Shown in pieces: positions 27,165-35,813 of a DNA stretch of 60,888 nt (positions are counted from its first letter, which is position 1; each line of letters begins with the position of its first letter). The notes below the pieces were generated by a model, which worked only from the letters and a program-made list of their open reading frames with translations, searched no databases and was not told the DNA's origin. Both the position numbers and the translations under genes were made by a program. Source of the DNA: Clostridia bacterium (lineage in GTDB: Bacteria > Bacillota > Clostridia > TANB77 > CAG-508); the NCBI GenBank assembly GCA_017470645.1, contig JAFUYJ010000042.1, positions 1-60,888 on the forward strand, written 5' to 3'.

Positions 27165-29804
27165 ATGGAACACAAATTAAATGACAAGTACAATCCAAAA
27201 GATTTTGAAGACAAACTATATGAAAAATGGGAGGAAAACGGTTACTTTAAACCAAGTATGGATAAAAATGCAGAGAGCTACTGCATAATGATGCCACCTC
27301 CAAACGTAACAGGAAAACTACATATGGGGCATGCTTTAGATGCTTCAATACAAGACTTTTTAATAAGATATAAAAGAATGCAAGGATTTAATACCTTGTG
27401 GTTACCAGGTACAGATCATGCTGCAATTTCAACAGAAATGAAGGTTGTTCAAAGTTTACGTGAAAAAGGAATAAAAAAATCAGATTTAACTAGAGAACAA
27501 TTCTTAGAAAAAGCATGGGAATGGACGCATGAATATGGAGGAACTATTCAAAAACAACAACGTAAAATGGGATGTTCTTGCGACTGGTCAAGAAGCCGTT
27601 TCACAATGGATGAAGGTTTATCAAATGCGGTTGAAGAAGTATTTTTTAGATTATATGAAAAAGGATACATATACAAAGGTAAAAGAATGATTAACTGGTG
27701 TCCAAATTGTAAAACATCAATATCTGATGCTGAGGTTGAGTATAAGGAAGAAGCATCACATATTTGGCATATTAAATATCCAATTAAAGATGTTGAGCCA
27801 GGAACTCAAGACTTCTTAGTAGTTGCAACAACAAGACCTGAAACAATGCTTGGAGATACAGGTGTTGCAGTCAATCCTAAGGATGAAAGATTTAAACATT
27901 TAATTGGAAAAACATGTATATTACCATTGATGAACAAAGAAATTCCAATTATTGCAGATCCATTTGTTGATATGGAATTTGGAACGGGATGTGTTAAATT
28001 AACACCATGTCACGATCCAAATGATTATCAAGCAGGGTTAAAAAATAACTTAGAATTCGTTGAAGTTTTCGATAGCAATTTAATAATGAATGACTTACTT
28101 CCAGAAGTAGCTGGAATGAATGCATATGAAGCAAGACCTATCATAGTTAAAATGCTTGAAGACCAAGGATACTTAGTTAAAATAGAAGATTATACACATA
28201 ATGTTGCAAAATGTGAAAGATGTAAAACAACAATAGAACCTACAATTTCAGACCAATGGTTTGTTAAAATGGGTGAACTTGCAAAACCAGCAATTGCAGC
28301 TGTTAGAAGCGGAGATATAAGATTTATTCCAAACAAATATGATAAAACATATTTCAACTGGATGGAGAATTTACAAGACTGGTGTATTTCAAGACAATTG
28401 TATTGGGGACACAGAATTCCAGCATATTACTGCAACAATTGTGGAAAAATCCATGTTTCAAGAACAACACCAGAAGTATGTGACGAATGTGGTTGTACAG
28501 AATTTACAGCAGATCCAGATACATTAGATACATGGTTCAGTTCTGCATTATGGCCATTCTCAACATTAGGTTGGCCAGAGGAAACAGAGGATTTAAAAAC
28601 ATTCTATCCAACAAATACTATAGTAACAGGATATGAAATTATTTCTTTATGGATTTCAAGAATGATTTTCTCAGGATTAGAATATTTAGGTAAAAAACCA
28701 TTCTCAGATATAATAATACACGGAATGGTTAGAGATGACCAAGGTAGAAAAATGAGTAAAACACTTGGAAACGGCGTTGATCCATTGGATGTTATAGCTG
28801 AATATGGTGCAGATGCTTTAAGATTCTCATTAATCTTAGGAATATCATTTGGAAATGATATAAGATACATTCCAGCAAAAGTTGAGCAAGGAGCAAACTT
28901 TGCTAATAAATTATGGAATGCATCAAAATTCGTATTAATGAATTTAGAGGATTATGACGAAAATTACGATTTATCAAAACTATGTAAAGAAGACAAATGG
29001 ATTATTTCAAAAGCAAATAGACTAGCACAAGAGATGGCTACAAATATAGATAATTATGACTTAGGAGTAGCAGCACAAAAAATCTATGATTTTATTTGGA
29101 ATGAATTCTGTGACTGGTACATTGAAATTGTAAAACCACGTTTATATGATAAAGACTGCGCAACAAGAAAAGAAGCACAATTTACATTAAACACTGTTTT
29201 ACAATACAGCTTAAAAATGTTACATCCAATTATGCCATTTGTAACTGAAGAAATTTATACAAAATTATACAACAGTGATGAAACAATAATGACTTCAGCA
29301 TGGCCTAAATTCAGAGAAGACTTCAACTTCGAAGCAGAAGAAAATGAAATTGAAATGTTAAAATCAATTATAGGTGAAGTAAGAAACATCAGAAACAACA
29401 TGAACGTTCACCCAGCAAAAAAAGCTAAATTAATATTTGTAACAGAAAAATACAATGATTTAATTAATCAAAGTTCATTATTCTTACAAAAGTTAGCTTT
29501 TGGTGAAGAGATAGTAGTTCAAGGTAATAAAGACAACATTCCATCAAATGCAATTTCAATAATGCAACCAGATTTAGAGCTTTACATTCCATTCGAAGAT
29601 TTAGTTGATATTGCAGCAGAAAAAGAAAGATTACAAAACGAAAAAACAAAACTAGAAGCAGAAGTTGCTAGAGCAAAGAAAATGCTTTCAAATCCTGGAT
29701 TTGTAAACAAAGCTCCAGAGGCTAAGATTAATGAAGAAAAAGAAAAATTGGCTAAGTATGAGGAGATGCTTAAGAATACTGTAGAGAGATTGGAAAATAT
29801 GTAA
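27165..29804 (+). CDS. valS: Valyl-tRNA synthetase
   Basis: 879 residues from the ATG behind AAAGGGGGAAG; an upstream ATG at 27126 lies inside the terminator T run of the T-box and is not the start. The HIGH-type motif is in KLHMGHALD (about 45-53) and KMSKS is GRKMSKTLGN (about 527-536). CP1 editing domain with TTRPETMLGDTGVAV, zinc-binding Cys pairs (CPNC, CERCKTT, CNNCGKIH, CDECGC) and the C-terminal coiled coil are present. It charges tRNA-Val. Confidence 0.97.
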   Translation: MEHKLNDKYNPKDFEDKLYEKWEENGYFKPSMDKNAESYCIMMPPPNVTGKLHMGHALDASIQDFLIRYKRMQGFNTLWLPGTDHAAISTEMKVVQSLREKGIKKSDLTREQFLEKAWEWTHEYGGTIQKQQRKMGCSCDWSRSRFTMDEGLSNAVEEVFFRLYEKGYIYKGKRMINWCPNCKTSISDAEVEYKEEASHIWHIKYPIKDVEPGTQDFLVVATTRPETMLGDTGVAVNPKDERFKHLIGKTCILPLMNKEIPIIADPFVDMEFGTGCVKLTPCHDPNDYQAGLKNNLEFVEVFDSNLIMNDLLPEVAGMNAYEARPIIVKMLEDQGYLVKIEDYTHNVAKCERCKTTIEPTISDQWFVKMGELAKPAIAAVRSGDIRFIPNKYDKTYFNWMENLQDWCISRQLYWGHRIPAYYCNNCGKIHVSRTTPEVCDECGCTEFTADPDTLDTWFSSALWPFSTLGWPEETEDLKTFYPTNTIVTGYEIISLWISRMIFSGLEYLGKKPFSDIIIHGMVRDDQGRKMSKTLGNGVDPLDVIAEYGADALRFSLILGISFGNDIRYIPAKVEQGANFANKLWNASKFVLMNLEDYDENYDLSKLCKEDKWIISKANRLAQEMATNIDNYDLGVAAQKIYDFIWNEFCDWYIEIVKPRLYDKDCATRKEAQFTLNTVLQYSLKMLHPIMPFVTEEIYTKLYNSDETIMTSAWPKFREDFNFEAEENEIEMLKSIIGEVRNIRNNMNVHPAKKAKLIFVTEKYNDLINQSSLFLQKLAFGEEIVVQGNKDNIPSNAISIMQPDLELYIPFEDLVDIAAEKERLQNEKTKLEAEVARAKKMLSNPGFVNKAPEAKINEEKEKLAKYEEMLKNTVERLENM

Positions 29805-29835
29805 AAAAGAACGGTTTAGACCGTTCTTTTTTTTA
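29803..29835 (+). terminator. Terminator after valS
   Basis: AAAAAAGAACGGT pairs with ACCGTTCTTTTTT around a 4-nt loop, ending in a T run. Confidence 0.9.
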
Positions 29836-29926
29836 AATTTATAAACATAGCTAAAATAATTTACACAAAAATGTTTGTAGTGATATAATAAAAACAAACA
29901 TACATCAAGAGAAAGGAAATAAGATT

Positions 29927-30436
29927 ATGGAAAAAAGAGATTTATATGACGCTAATAGAAATTTAACAGGCAAAACAATGTACAAGGGTGAAGAAATTCC
30001 CGAAGGGAGCTACATAGTTGTTGTATTAGTATTTATACAAAATACAGAAGGAAAATTTTTAATTCAAAAAAGAAGTGAAAGAAAAAATGGATTATATGCT
30101 ACAACAGGAGGACATCCAAAGTCAGGAGAAGATAGCATACAAGGTATAATCACAGAAGTGAAAGAGGAAATTGGATTAGATATTAAACCAGAAGATTTAC
30201 AACTATATTATGGTGGAAGATCAGATAATGAAAGAGTTTTTTGGGATGATTATTATATTAAAATGGACATCCCTGATATAGAAAGTTTGAGGTTACAGGA
30301 AGAAGAGGTTGCTTCGGTACATTGGTTTAGTAGGGATGAAATTATAGATTTAATGAAAAATGAATTGTTTTTTAAGAATCATTATGAAGAGTTTGAAATA
30401 TTATTAGATTGGCTTGATAAAAAAGATAAAAATTAA
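29927..30436 (+). CDS. Nudix hydrolase, IPP-isomerase-like branch
   Basis: 169 residues. The Nudix box is GHPKSGEDSIQGIITEVKEE followed by IGL; the usual Arg of the REUxEE core is Thr. The N-terminal pattern RDLYDANRNLTGKTMYKGEEI and the strand order resemble YfcD/Idi-type Nudix proteins. It would hydrolyse a nucleoside diphosphate derivative or act on an isoprenoid diphosphate; I cannot distinguish these. Own RBS GAAAGGAA. Confidence 0.8.
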   Translation: MEKRDLYDANRNLTGKTMYKGEEIPEGSYIVVVLVFIQNTEGKFLIQKRSERKNGLYATTGGHPKSGEDSIQGIITEVKEEIGLDIKPEDLQLYYGGRSDNERVFWDDYYIKMDIPDIESLRLQEEEVASVHWFSRDEIIDLMKNELFFKNHYEEFEILLDWLDKKDKN

Positions 30437-30510
30437 TAGAAAAAAATATGCGTATTGCCATAAGTACGGATTATGGAAAAAAGATGTTGAATAAAATAAT
30501 TAACAGATGA

Positions 30511-30577
30511 AACATTCCGAAACGATCATAATTTGTTTCAATTTTGAAATAAATTATGACCGCCCCGGAATGTTTTT
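30511..30577 (+). terminator. Long bipartite hairpin terminator
   Basis: The outer stem AACATTCCG / CGGAATGTT encloses a 15-bp inner stem (30526-30540 with 30545-30559, one mismatch) capped by a 4-nt loop, then TTTTT. It is larger than the other terminators in this window. Confidence 0.65.
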
Positions 30578-30675
30578 ATTTTTTAATATTCAAATTCCTT
30601 TCCTTAAATAGAGAAACAAATCGGATTAACTACATTTTGTTAAAATTAATTAATAAATTAAAATATTTTTATTTT

Positions 30676-30684
30676 TCGACAAAT
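30676..30684 (-). promoter_or_regulatory. Spo0A box upstream of the receiver gene
   Basis: TTCGACAAA is the reverse complement of the Spo0A consensus TTTGTCGAA. It lies about 120 bases before the receiver ATG. Confidence 0.55.
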
Positions 30685-30800
30685 TTCTACAAATTTTTTT
30701 AAATAAAAGTTGTAAAATATATAGTACAAAACACAAAATAATAAAGTAACAAAAGTGAAAGAAATAATCAGAACAACCAATATTGCAAAGGAGTGATAAT

Positions 30801-31181
30801 ATGAAAAAAATCAAAGTAATAATAGTTGATGATGATCTAACAATAAGTAACGTTCTAAAGAAAAATCTTGAATTATATGAAGATATAGAAATTGTAGGAA
30901 TGTGTAATTCAACAGATGATGAAATTTCACTAATAAATAATTTAAAACCTGAAATTGTAATAACAGATTTAATTAGGAATGGAAAAAAATCTGGATTGGA
31001 GGTGATAAGGAAATATAAGAAACAAAGCAGTTTGCCAAAATTTCTAGTAATAACTGCTGGGGGCAGTGAGCTGATGGACACTGAAATTATGGATGGATTT
31101 ATTAGCAAGCCATTTTTAGATTACGATGAAATTGTCAGGGAGCTAAGGCTAATAAAAAAACAAATAGAAATTGAAAATTAA
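30801..31181 (+). CDS. Single-domain response regulator (CheY/Spo0F-like)
   Basis: 126 residues from ATG 30801 behind AAAGGAGTGATAAT; a TTG at 30783 inside that region is not the start. It has only a receiver domain: acidic pair VDDD (about 9-12), phospho-acceptor in ITDL (about 58-61), Thr in VITAGG and Lys in ISKPF. No output domain. A Spo0A box in its upstream region and its position next to the spoIIA locus suggest a part in the sporulation phosphorelay, like Spo0F. This is inference. Confidence 0.8.
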   Translation: MKKIKVIIVDDDLTISNVLKKNLELYEDIEIVGMCNSTDDEISLINNLKPEIVITDLIRNGKKSGLEVIRKYKKQSSLPKFLVITAGGSELMDTEIMDGFISKPFLDYDEIVRELRLIKKQIEIEN

Positions 31182-31189
31182 AAGAAAGG

Positions 31190-31213
31190 TAACGAAGCAA
31201 ATTTCGTTTTTTA
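31190..31213 (+). terminator. Short terminator after the receiver gene
   Basis: AACGAA / TTCGTT stem with a 6-nt loop, followed by a T run. Confidence 0.65.
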
Positions 31214-31290
31214 TTTGTTCTAAAAAACAACTAGTAAAAATGAAAATAAAATATTCGTAGTTGATAAAATTTTTTCATGATTCGTGCGAT

Positions 31291-31328
31291 AATACTAGCA
31301 AAGAAGAATTATTTTAATTGCTAGTATT
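31291..31328 (+). promoter_or_regulatory. 11-bp perfect inverted repeat next to the RBS of the XRE regulator
   Basis: AATACTAGCAA (31291-31301) and TTGCTAGTATT (31318-31328) are separated by 16 bases, and GGAGGA follows at once. It could be an autoregulatory operator or a 5'-UTR hairpin beside the ribosome-binding site. Confidence 0.65.
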
Positions 31329-31343
31329 GGAGGATTAAAAATT

Positions 31344-31754
31344 ATGAGTAGAACAGATAGGTATGAATATCAAGATTGGGATGGATTCGGAGCAAGAACA
31401 AAAAACTACAGAGTTGCTATAGGTTTAACAAAAGAAACATTTGCTGGTATGATAAATCGTTCTGAAAACTATATTTCAGAATTAGAAAAAGGTAATAGTA
31501 GCTGTAGTGTTCATACATTGTATCAAATCTCAAAAGCATTAAGAGTGCCAAGCGACAATTTGCTTTATGAGGAAAGTGAAATGTATTATAAAGATGAGTA
31601 TAGTAATAAGGAAGTTCTTAAAAATATTATTGATAGATGTAATGAAGAAGAACTTGAAGTTATAAAAGATTTAATTGTTGCAGCATATCCTAATTTGGAT
31701 AAGATGACGGCTAGCAGGAAGGTTAATAAAAATAAAAAATCTGATAAGAAATAA
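31344..31754 (+). CDS. XRE-family transcriptional regulator
   Basis: 136 residues. The helix-turn-helix domain (about 15-75) has the XRE pattern ARTKNYRVAIGLTKETFAG, INRSENYISELEKGNS and LYQISKALRVPSDNLLY. A helical tail (about 80-115) and Lys-rich end follow. It lies between the receiver gene and the spoIIA operon. Its target is unknown; the inverted repeat just upstream is the best candidate for self-binding. Confidence 0.85.
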   Translation: MSRTDRYEYQDWDGFGARTKNYRVAIGLTKETFAGMINRSENYISELEKGNSSCSVHTLYQISKALRVPSDNLLYEESEMYYKDEYSNKEVLKNIIDRCNEEELEVIKDLIVAAYPNLDKMTASRKVNKNKKSDKK

Positions 31755-31776
31755 ATGATATTTTTTTGATTTTGGG

Positions 31777-31848
31777 AGCTGTTTTGAGGGACACTGGTAA
31801 AAAACATCAAATACTTGATGTTTTTTACCAGTGTCCCTCAAAACAGCT
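31777..31848. repeat. 34-bp perfect palindrome with a 4-base loop
   Basis: The left arm (31777-31810) and right arm (31815-31848) are exact reverse complements, starting AGCTGTTTTGAGGGACACTG. It separates the XRE gene from spoIIA. It could end transcription in both directions, although its T runs are internal. Related sequence recurs at 46964-46992 and 48101-48135. Confidence 0.9.
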
Positions 31849-31870
31849 TTCCTCAAAACAGCCATAAATT

Positions 31871-31948
31871 TTTGTCGAAAACTTTTTTGTCATTCGACAA
31901 AACTTCTTATTTTTCACTCTTGGAAAAAAATGAAAATAGCAATATAAT
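31871..31948 (+). promoter_or_regulatory. spoIIA promoter region with two Spo0A boxes
   Basis: Two oppositely oriented Spo0A boxes, TTTGTCGAAA (31871-31880) and TTCGACAAAA (31893-31902), lie upstream of TTGGAA (31920-31925), a 17-bp spacer and TATAAT (31943-31948). Direct activation of the operon by phosphorylated Spo0A is expected. Start mapping is needed to decide between sigma-A and sigma-H. Confidence 0.75.
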
Positions 31949-31982
31949 CAATTTTATAATTTTGCATAAGGAGGATTGTATT

Positions 31983-32297
31983 TTGGAAAGTGAATTTTTA
32001 AAAGAGGACAAGCTGTTGCTTATTAAAATTACGGAGGAAATCGATCATCATAGCACGGAAAAAATAAGGAGGATGGCAGATAATGAAATTACAAGATATA
32101 TGCCTAGAAAAGTTTTATTTGATTTTAGTAAAGTTTCTTTTATGGATAGTGCCGGAATCGGAATGATAATTGGAAGGTATAAAACAGCTAATATGCTAGG
32201 AGGAACAGTAGAAATGACAAATGTAAAGCCAAGCATACAAAAGATTTTTGAAATGAGTGGGGTTTTAAAAATAATACCTGTTGTCAAAAGTGCTTAA
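31983..32297 (+). CDS. spoIIAA: Anti-sigma-F factor antagonist SpoIIAA
   Basis: 104 residues from a TTG start eight bases after AAGGAGG; an upstream ATG in frame lies inside the 34-bp palindrome and is rejected. The STAS domain shows VLFDFSKVSFMDSAGIGMIIGRY, where the Ser of MDSAG is the residue phosphorylated by SpoIIAB. It frees sigma-F by binding SpoIIAB. First gene of the spoIIAA-spoIIAB-sigF operon. Confidence 0.9.
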   Translation: MESEFLKEDKLLLIKITEEIDHHSTEKIRRMADNEITRYMPRKVLFDFSKVSFMDSAGIGMIIGRYKTANMLGGTVEMTNVKPSIQKIFEMSGVLKIIPVVKSA

Positions 32298-32367
32298 TAA
32301 GAACAAATAAATGGTTTATAGGTATAACCATAAAAAACCTAAATATATTATACGAAGGATGGAACAA

Positions 32368-32856
32368 ATGAAAGGGTTATATGAAAATGAAATGAAGTTA
32401 GAATTTTTTAGCAAATCTAATAACGAGGCATTTGCTCGTATTACAGTTGCAGCATTTGCAGCTCAACTTGATCCAACTATAGAGGAACTTGCTGACATAA
32501 AAACTGCAGTTTCAGAAGCAGTTACAAACTGTATAATTCATGGCTATGAAAATACGGAGGGAATGATCAAAATAATAGCTAAAATCTTTGCAAATACAAT
32601 TGAAATAGAAATATCGGATTCTGGAAAAGGTATTGAAAATGTGGAAATAGCAAGAAAGCCACTTTATACATCAAAACCTAATTTAGAAAGGTCAGGAATG
32701 GGATTCACAATTATGGAAAGCTTTATGGATGAAGTACATATAGAGTCTGTTCTTGGTCTTGGAACAAAAGTTACTATGAAAAAGGTTATTGAAAAAATGC
32801 CTTCTTTAGACGAAGTGGCACAGGAGGAGAGGGACTCGCTATGTAGCGTTAATTAA
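32368..32856 (+). CDS. spoIIAB: Anti-sigma-F factor / kinase SpoIIAB
   Basis: 162 residues from ATG 32368, eight bases after CGAAGGA; earlier in-frame codons are weaker. It belongs to the GHKL ATPase family: N box [31 protein letters not shown] and [15 protein letters not shown]. It binds and inhibits sigma-F, and phosphorylates SpoIIAA. The sequence aligns end to end with the B. subtilis protein from memory. Confidence 0.93.
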   Translation: MKGLYENEMKLEFFSKSNNEAFARITVAAFAAQLDPTIEELADIKTAVSEAVTNCIIHGYENTEGMIKIIAKIFANTIEIEISDSGKGIENVEIARKPLYTSKPNLERSGMGFTIMESFMDEVHIESVLGLGTKVTMKKVIEKMPSLDEVAQEERDSLCSVN

Positions 32857-32868
32857 ATAGGACACAAA

Positions 32869-32919
32869 TGAGGACGGACTTAAATGTTTCAAAAATGAAA
32901 AAAAAAGACCGTCCTGGAA
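32869..32919 (+). repeat. GGACGG palindrome inside the spoIIA operon
   Basis: AGGACGG (about 32872) pairs with CCGTCCT (about 32913) around an AT-rich loop. It lies in the 134-base gap between spoIIAB and sigF, genes that are normally packed closely. Confidence 0.6.
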
Positions 32920-32990
32920 TGAACGAAATGAATCACCAGAATGATTCAAACCTACACTAAAGACAGAAAGGAAGGCTTATAAATAATAAT

Positions 32991-33710
32991 ATGTACGAAA
33001 ATAGTGTTGAAGATATTATTAAAGCCAAGGAGGGAAATGAAGATGCAATGTCTAAATTAGTTCAAAATAATTCGGGACTAATTTGGAGCATTGTTAAAAG
33101 ATTTAAAGATAGAGGATATGAATTAGATGATTTATATCAAATAGGCTCTTTAGGCTTTATAAAATCAATAAGAAGATTTGATACAAATTTTGAAGTTCAA
33201 TTATCAACATATGCAGTACCATATATATTAGGAGAAATAAAAAGATTTATAAGAGATGATGGACCAATAAAAGTTAGTAGAAGTACGAAAGAATTATGTG
33301 TAAAAATAAGAGAAATACAGAAAGAATACTTGAATAAAAAGGGTATCGAGATAAAAATAGAAGAGATATCTAAAGTTTTAAAAGTATCAAAGGAAGAAAT
33401 TGCAGCAGCTTTAGATTCTATAAATTGTGTAGATTCAATCTACGATGTTAATTATAAAGATGATAATGAGGGAAGCATTTTAGATAAAATTCCTTCAAAT
33501 GTTGATTCAGAAAAAAATGTAATAGATAAAATAATTTTAAAGGATGCAATAAATAAATTAAATGATAGAGAAAGAAAAATTATTTTGCTAAGGTATTTTA
33601 GAGGGAGTACACAGTCACAGGTAGCTAAAGTACTAGGAATAAGTCAAGTTCAAGTTTCTAGGATTGAAAAACGAGTGTTATCAGATATGAAGGAAATGCT
33701 TGCAGTATAA
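32991..33710 (+). CDS. sigF: RNA polymerase sigma-F factor
   Basis: 239 residues. Region 2 (GYELDDLYQIGSLGFIKSIRRFD, LSTYAVPYILGEIKRFIRDD), region 3 (VSRSTKELCVKI) and region 4 (LNDRERKIILLRYFRGSTQ, LGISQVQVSRIEKR) are complete. The position behind spoIIAA-spoIIAB identifies it as the forespore sigma factor SigF rather than SigG. The next gene is spoIID. Confidence 0.93.
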   Translation: MYENSVEDIIKAKEGNEDAMSKLVQNNSGLIWSIVKRFKDRGYELDDLYQIGSLGFIKSIRRFDTNFEVQLSTYAVPYILGEIKRFIRDDGPIKVSRSTKELCVKIREIQKEYLNKKGIEIKIEEISKVLKVSKEEIAAALDSINCVDSIYDVNYKDDNEGSILDKIPSNVDSEKNVIDKIILKDAINKLNDRERKIILLRYFRGSTQSQVAKVLGISQVQVSRIEKRVLSDMKEMLAV

Positions 33711-33731
33711 AAGAAAAGCTTGCAGTATAAA
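33698..33731 (+). repeat. 14-bp tandem duplication at the end of sigF
   Basis: GCTTGCAGTATAAA occurs at 33698 and 33718 (20-bp period). The first copy encodes the last residues and stop of SigF; the second is just past the stop. Confidence 0.8.
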
Positions 33732-33757
33732 GGTAATGTAAAGGAGCAATACGATTA

Positions 33758-34781
33758 ATGAAAAAAATAGTTCTTTATGTCCTGATTTTAGTATTATTAA
33801 CTTTTACAATTCCGTTTTTTTTTACAAAAGTATCGGATGAAAGTAATTCCTTGAATAGTATTAATCAATTGAACAATGAAAACTTATCTATTGATAAACA
33901 AAGCATAGATACAACTCCTTATAATTATAATGAATACAATACTATAAAATTATTGCACACAAAAACAAATACAATAGAAGAATTACCATTGGATGAGTAT
34001 CTATACCGGAGTTGTTTCTGCTGAAATGCCTGCCGACTTTGAATTAGAAGCTTTAAAAGCACAGGCAATAGTTGCAAGGACATATACAGTTTATAAAATT
34101 ACACAAAACCAATCTAAACATGGAAATGCACACATTTGCGATGATTCCTCATGTTGCCAAGCATGGATAACGAAAGAAGATAGAATGGAAAGATGGGATG
34201 ATGATAAGAGAGAAGAAAACTGGAAAAAGATTGTCCAAGCAGTAAATGATACAAAAGGAAGAATAATTACATATGAAGGAAAGCCAATAAATGCCTTTTT
34301 CCATTCAAACAGTGGAGGTACAACAGAGATGCCAGTTAATGTATGGGGTGGAACAGGATACCCATATTTGCAAGCGGTTGAAACTGCTGGAGAAGATGCA
34401 TATGAACAATTCAGTTCGGAATTAGAAATTTCAAAGGATGAATTTGTATCAAAGATTAAAGAACATTATAGTGATTTTGAAATAAACTTTGATGATCAAA
34501 ATTGTTTTCAAATTTTGGAATATACATCAGGAGGGAGAATAAAAACCATAAAAATTGGAAATCACAATTTTTCGGGTGTAGAACTTAGAACACTTTTTTC
34601 ATTAAAATCGGCAAATTTCATTGTTACTGCAAAGGATGAAAAAATAAAATTTGAAGTAAAAGGATATGGTCATGGCGTTGGAATGAGCCAAACAGGAGCG
34701 GATAGCTTGGCAAAACAAGGGTATAAATGTGAAGATATTATAAAACATTTTTATACAGGAGTTGAAATTGTAAATTTTTAA
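33758..34781 (+). CDS. spoIID: Stage II sporulation protein D, read through a +1 frameshift
   Basis: About 340 residues when joined. It is a membrane-anchored lytic transglycosylase needed for engulfment. A signal anchor (about 4-22) and spacer lead to [34 protein letters not shown], where the conserved Gly is in the +1 frame. Downstream are HSNSGGTTE and GYGHGVGMSQTGA, both SpoIID signatures. The zero frame reads TAC CGG AGT and stops at TGA four codons later. Removing the extra C (34007) restores one full frame. It lies after sigF and before the SpoIIQ-like gene, a consistent sporulation block. Confidence 0.9.
34007..34010 (+). other. spoIID: CGG-A +1 recoding site in spoIID
   Basis: The zero frame reads CTA TAC CGG AGT; the conserved protein continues CTA-TAC-(C)-GGA-GTT-GTT (L-Y-G-V-V). 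Confidence 0.85.
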
Positions 34782-34898
34782 ATTAAAAATTATAAGTTCT
34801 CTATAAAAAACAAAAATGTTTATAAACATTTTAATGAGTGTATAAATATTACAAACCTGGAAATAATTTAACTAAAGAAAAGTTAAGGAGGATATAAA

Positions 34899-35762
34899 AT
34901 GGCAAAGACTTTAAGAAACCAGAGGATAAATCAAATTATTTATATTTCTGTAGGAGGAGCTATAGCAGCGATTATTCTTTTTATTATACTGTTTAATACT
35001 TATACCGGTAAAAAGAACAAATCAAACAGTATACAGTTAAGTGAAAATTCATCTGATGAACAGGTAATTGAGGAAACAAATTCACCTCTTGGAAAAAAAG
35101 TTGATGAATTACAAGGAGATAATGAAAGCGAGGATGTTCAAGTACAAGTAAAAGATGATACGCAGGTTAATGAAGTATTAAGTGAAGATCCTAACCAAAC
35201 AAACAATAATACAAGTGAAGGTAATAATGAAACAGTACAAACAAACAATAGTGAAACTAATATAGGAGTTGAAGAAAATAAAAACAATGATACTAAAGAA
35301 GAGGACAAATCAAGCGAAGATGATAGTACAGAAAAAGATAAAGAACAAGAGAAGGATCCAACATTTATAATCCCTGTTGAAGGAGAAATTTATAAAAAGT
35401 ATGGAAAAGAAAAATTAATCTATTCTGACACTTTAAAAGAATGGACAACTCACTTGGGAATTGATATAAAAGCTGACAAAACAACAATTGTAAAATCTGC
35501 TGCTGATGGAGTTGTTAAATCTATAAAAAATGATCCAAGATATGGATTGACTGTTGTAGTTGAACATAAAAATGGATTTTGTACAGTATATTCAAATTTG
35601 CTAACTGCTGAATTTGTAGTAGTGGGTGAAAATGTAAAATCAGGTCAAACAATAGGAACAGTTGGAAATAGTGCTACATTTGAAATATTAGATGATGCTC
35701 ATCTTCACTTTGAAATTTTAAAAGATGGAAACTCAATTGATCCAGAAATGTATATTAAATAA
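34899..35762 (+). CDS. spoIIQ: SpoIIQ-like M23 metallopeptidase-domain protein
   Basis: 287 residues. One transmembrane helix (about 14-37), an Asn/Glu-rich linker (about 45-155) and a C-terminal LytM/M23 domain (about 160-287). Both zinc motifs are present (HLGID and HLHFE), unlike B. subtilis SpoIIQ, which lacks part of the site, and as in clostridial SpoIIQ. In Clostridia SpoIIQ pairs with SpoIIIAH across the forespore membranes. The position directly after spoIID supports the name. RBS AAGGAGGATAT. Confidence 0.82.
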   Translation: MAKTLRNQRINQIIYISVGGAIAAIILFIILFNTYTGKKNKSNSIQLSENSSDEQVIEETNSPLGKKVDELQGDNESEDVQVQVKDDTQVNEVLSEDPNQTNNNTSEGNNETVQTNNSETNIGVEENKNNDTKEEDKSSEDDSTEKDKEQEKDPTFIIPVEGEIYKKYGKEKLIYSDTLKEWTTHLGIDIKADKTTIVKSAADGVVKSIKNDPRYGLTVVVEHKNGFCTVYSNLLTAEFVVVGENVKSGQTIGTVGNSATFEILDDAHLHFEILKDGNSIDPEMYIK

Positions 35763-35768
35763 AAAGAA

Positions 35769-35797
35769 AAGCCTGCTTGCATGCGCAAGCAGGCTTG
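35769..35797. terminator. Strong hairpin between spoIIQ and the orphan gene
   Basis: AAGCCTGCTTG pairs with CAAGCAGGCTT around a short loop. It can serve both convergent genes. It is more GC-rich than other terminators here, in line with the composition of the orphan gene. Confidence 0.85.
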
Positions 35798-35813
35798 AGT
35801 GATCTTGGATCCA

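Larger units (their letters stand above)
30437..30800 (+). other. Intergenic stretch: structured hairpin, then Spo0A box before the receiver gene
   Basis: About 360 bases without a gene. A long two-part hairpin (30511-30577) is followed by AT-rich sequence with one Spo0A box (30676-30684). No ORF with an RBS was seen before the receiver gene at 30801. Confidence 0.7.

Noticed and set aside
31815..31982. N-terminal extension of SpoIIAA from an upstream ATG
   Set aside because: It would begin inside the 34-bp palindrome and run through the Spo0A boxes and promoter. The TTG after AAGGAGG gives the family's normal start.
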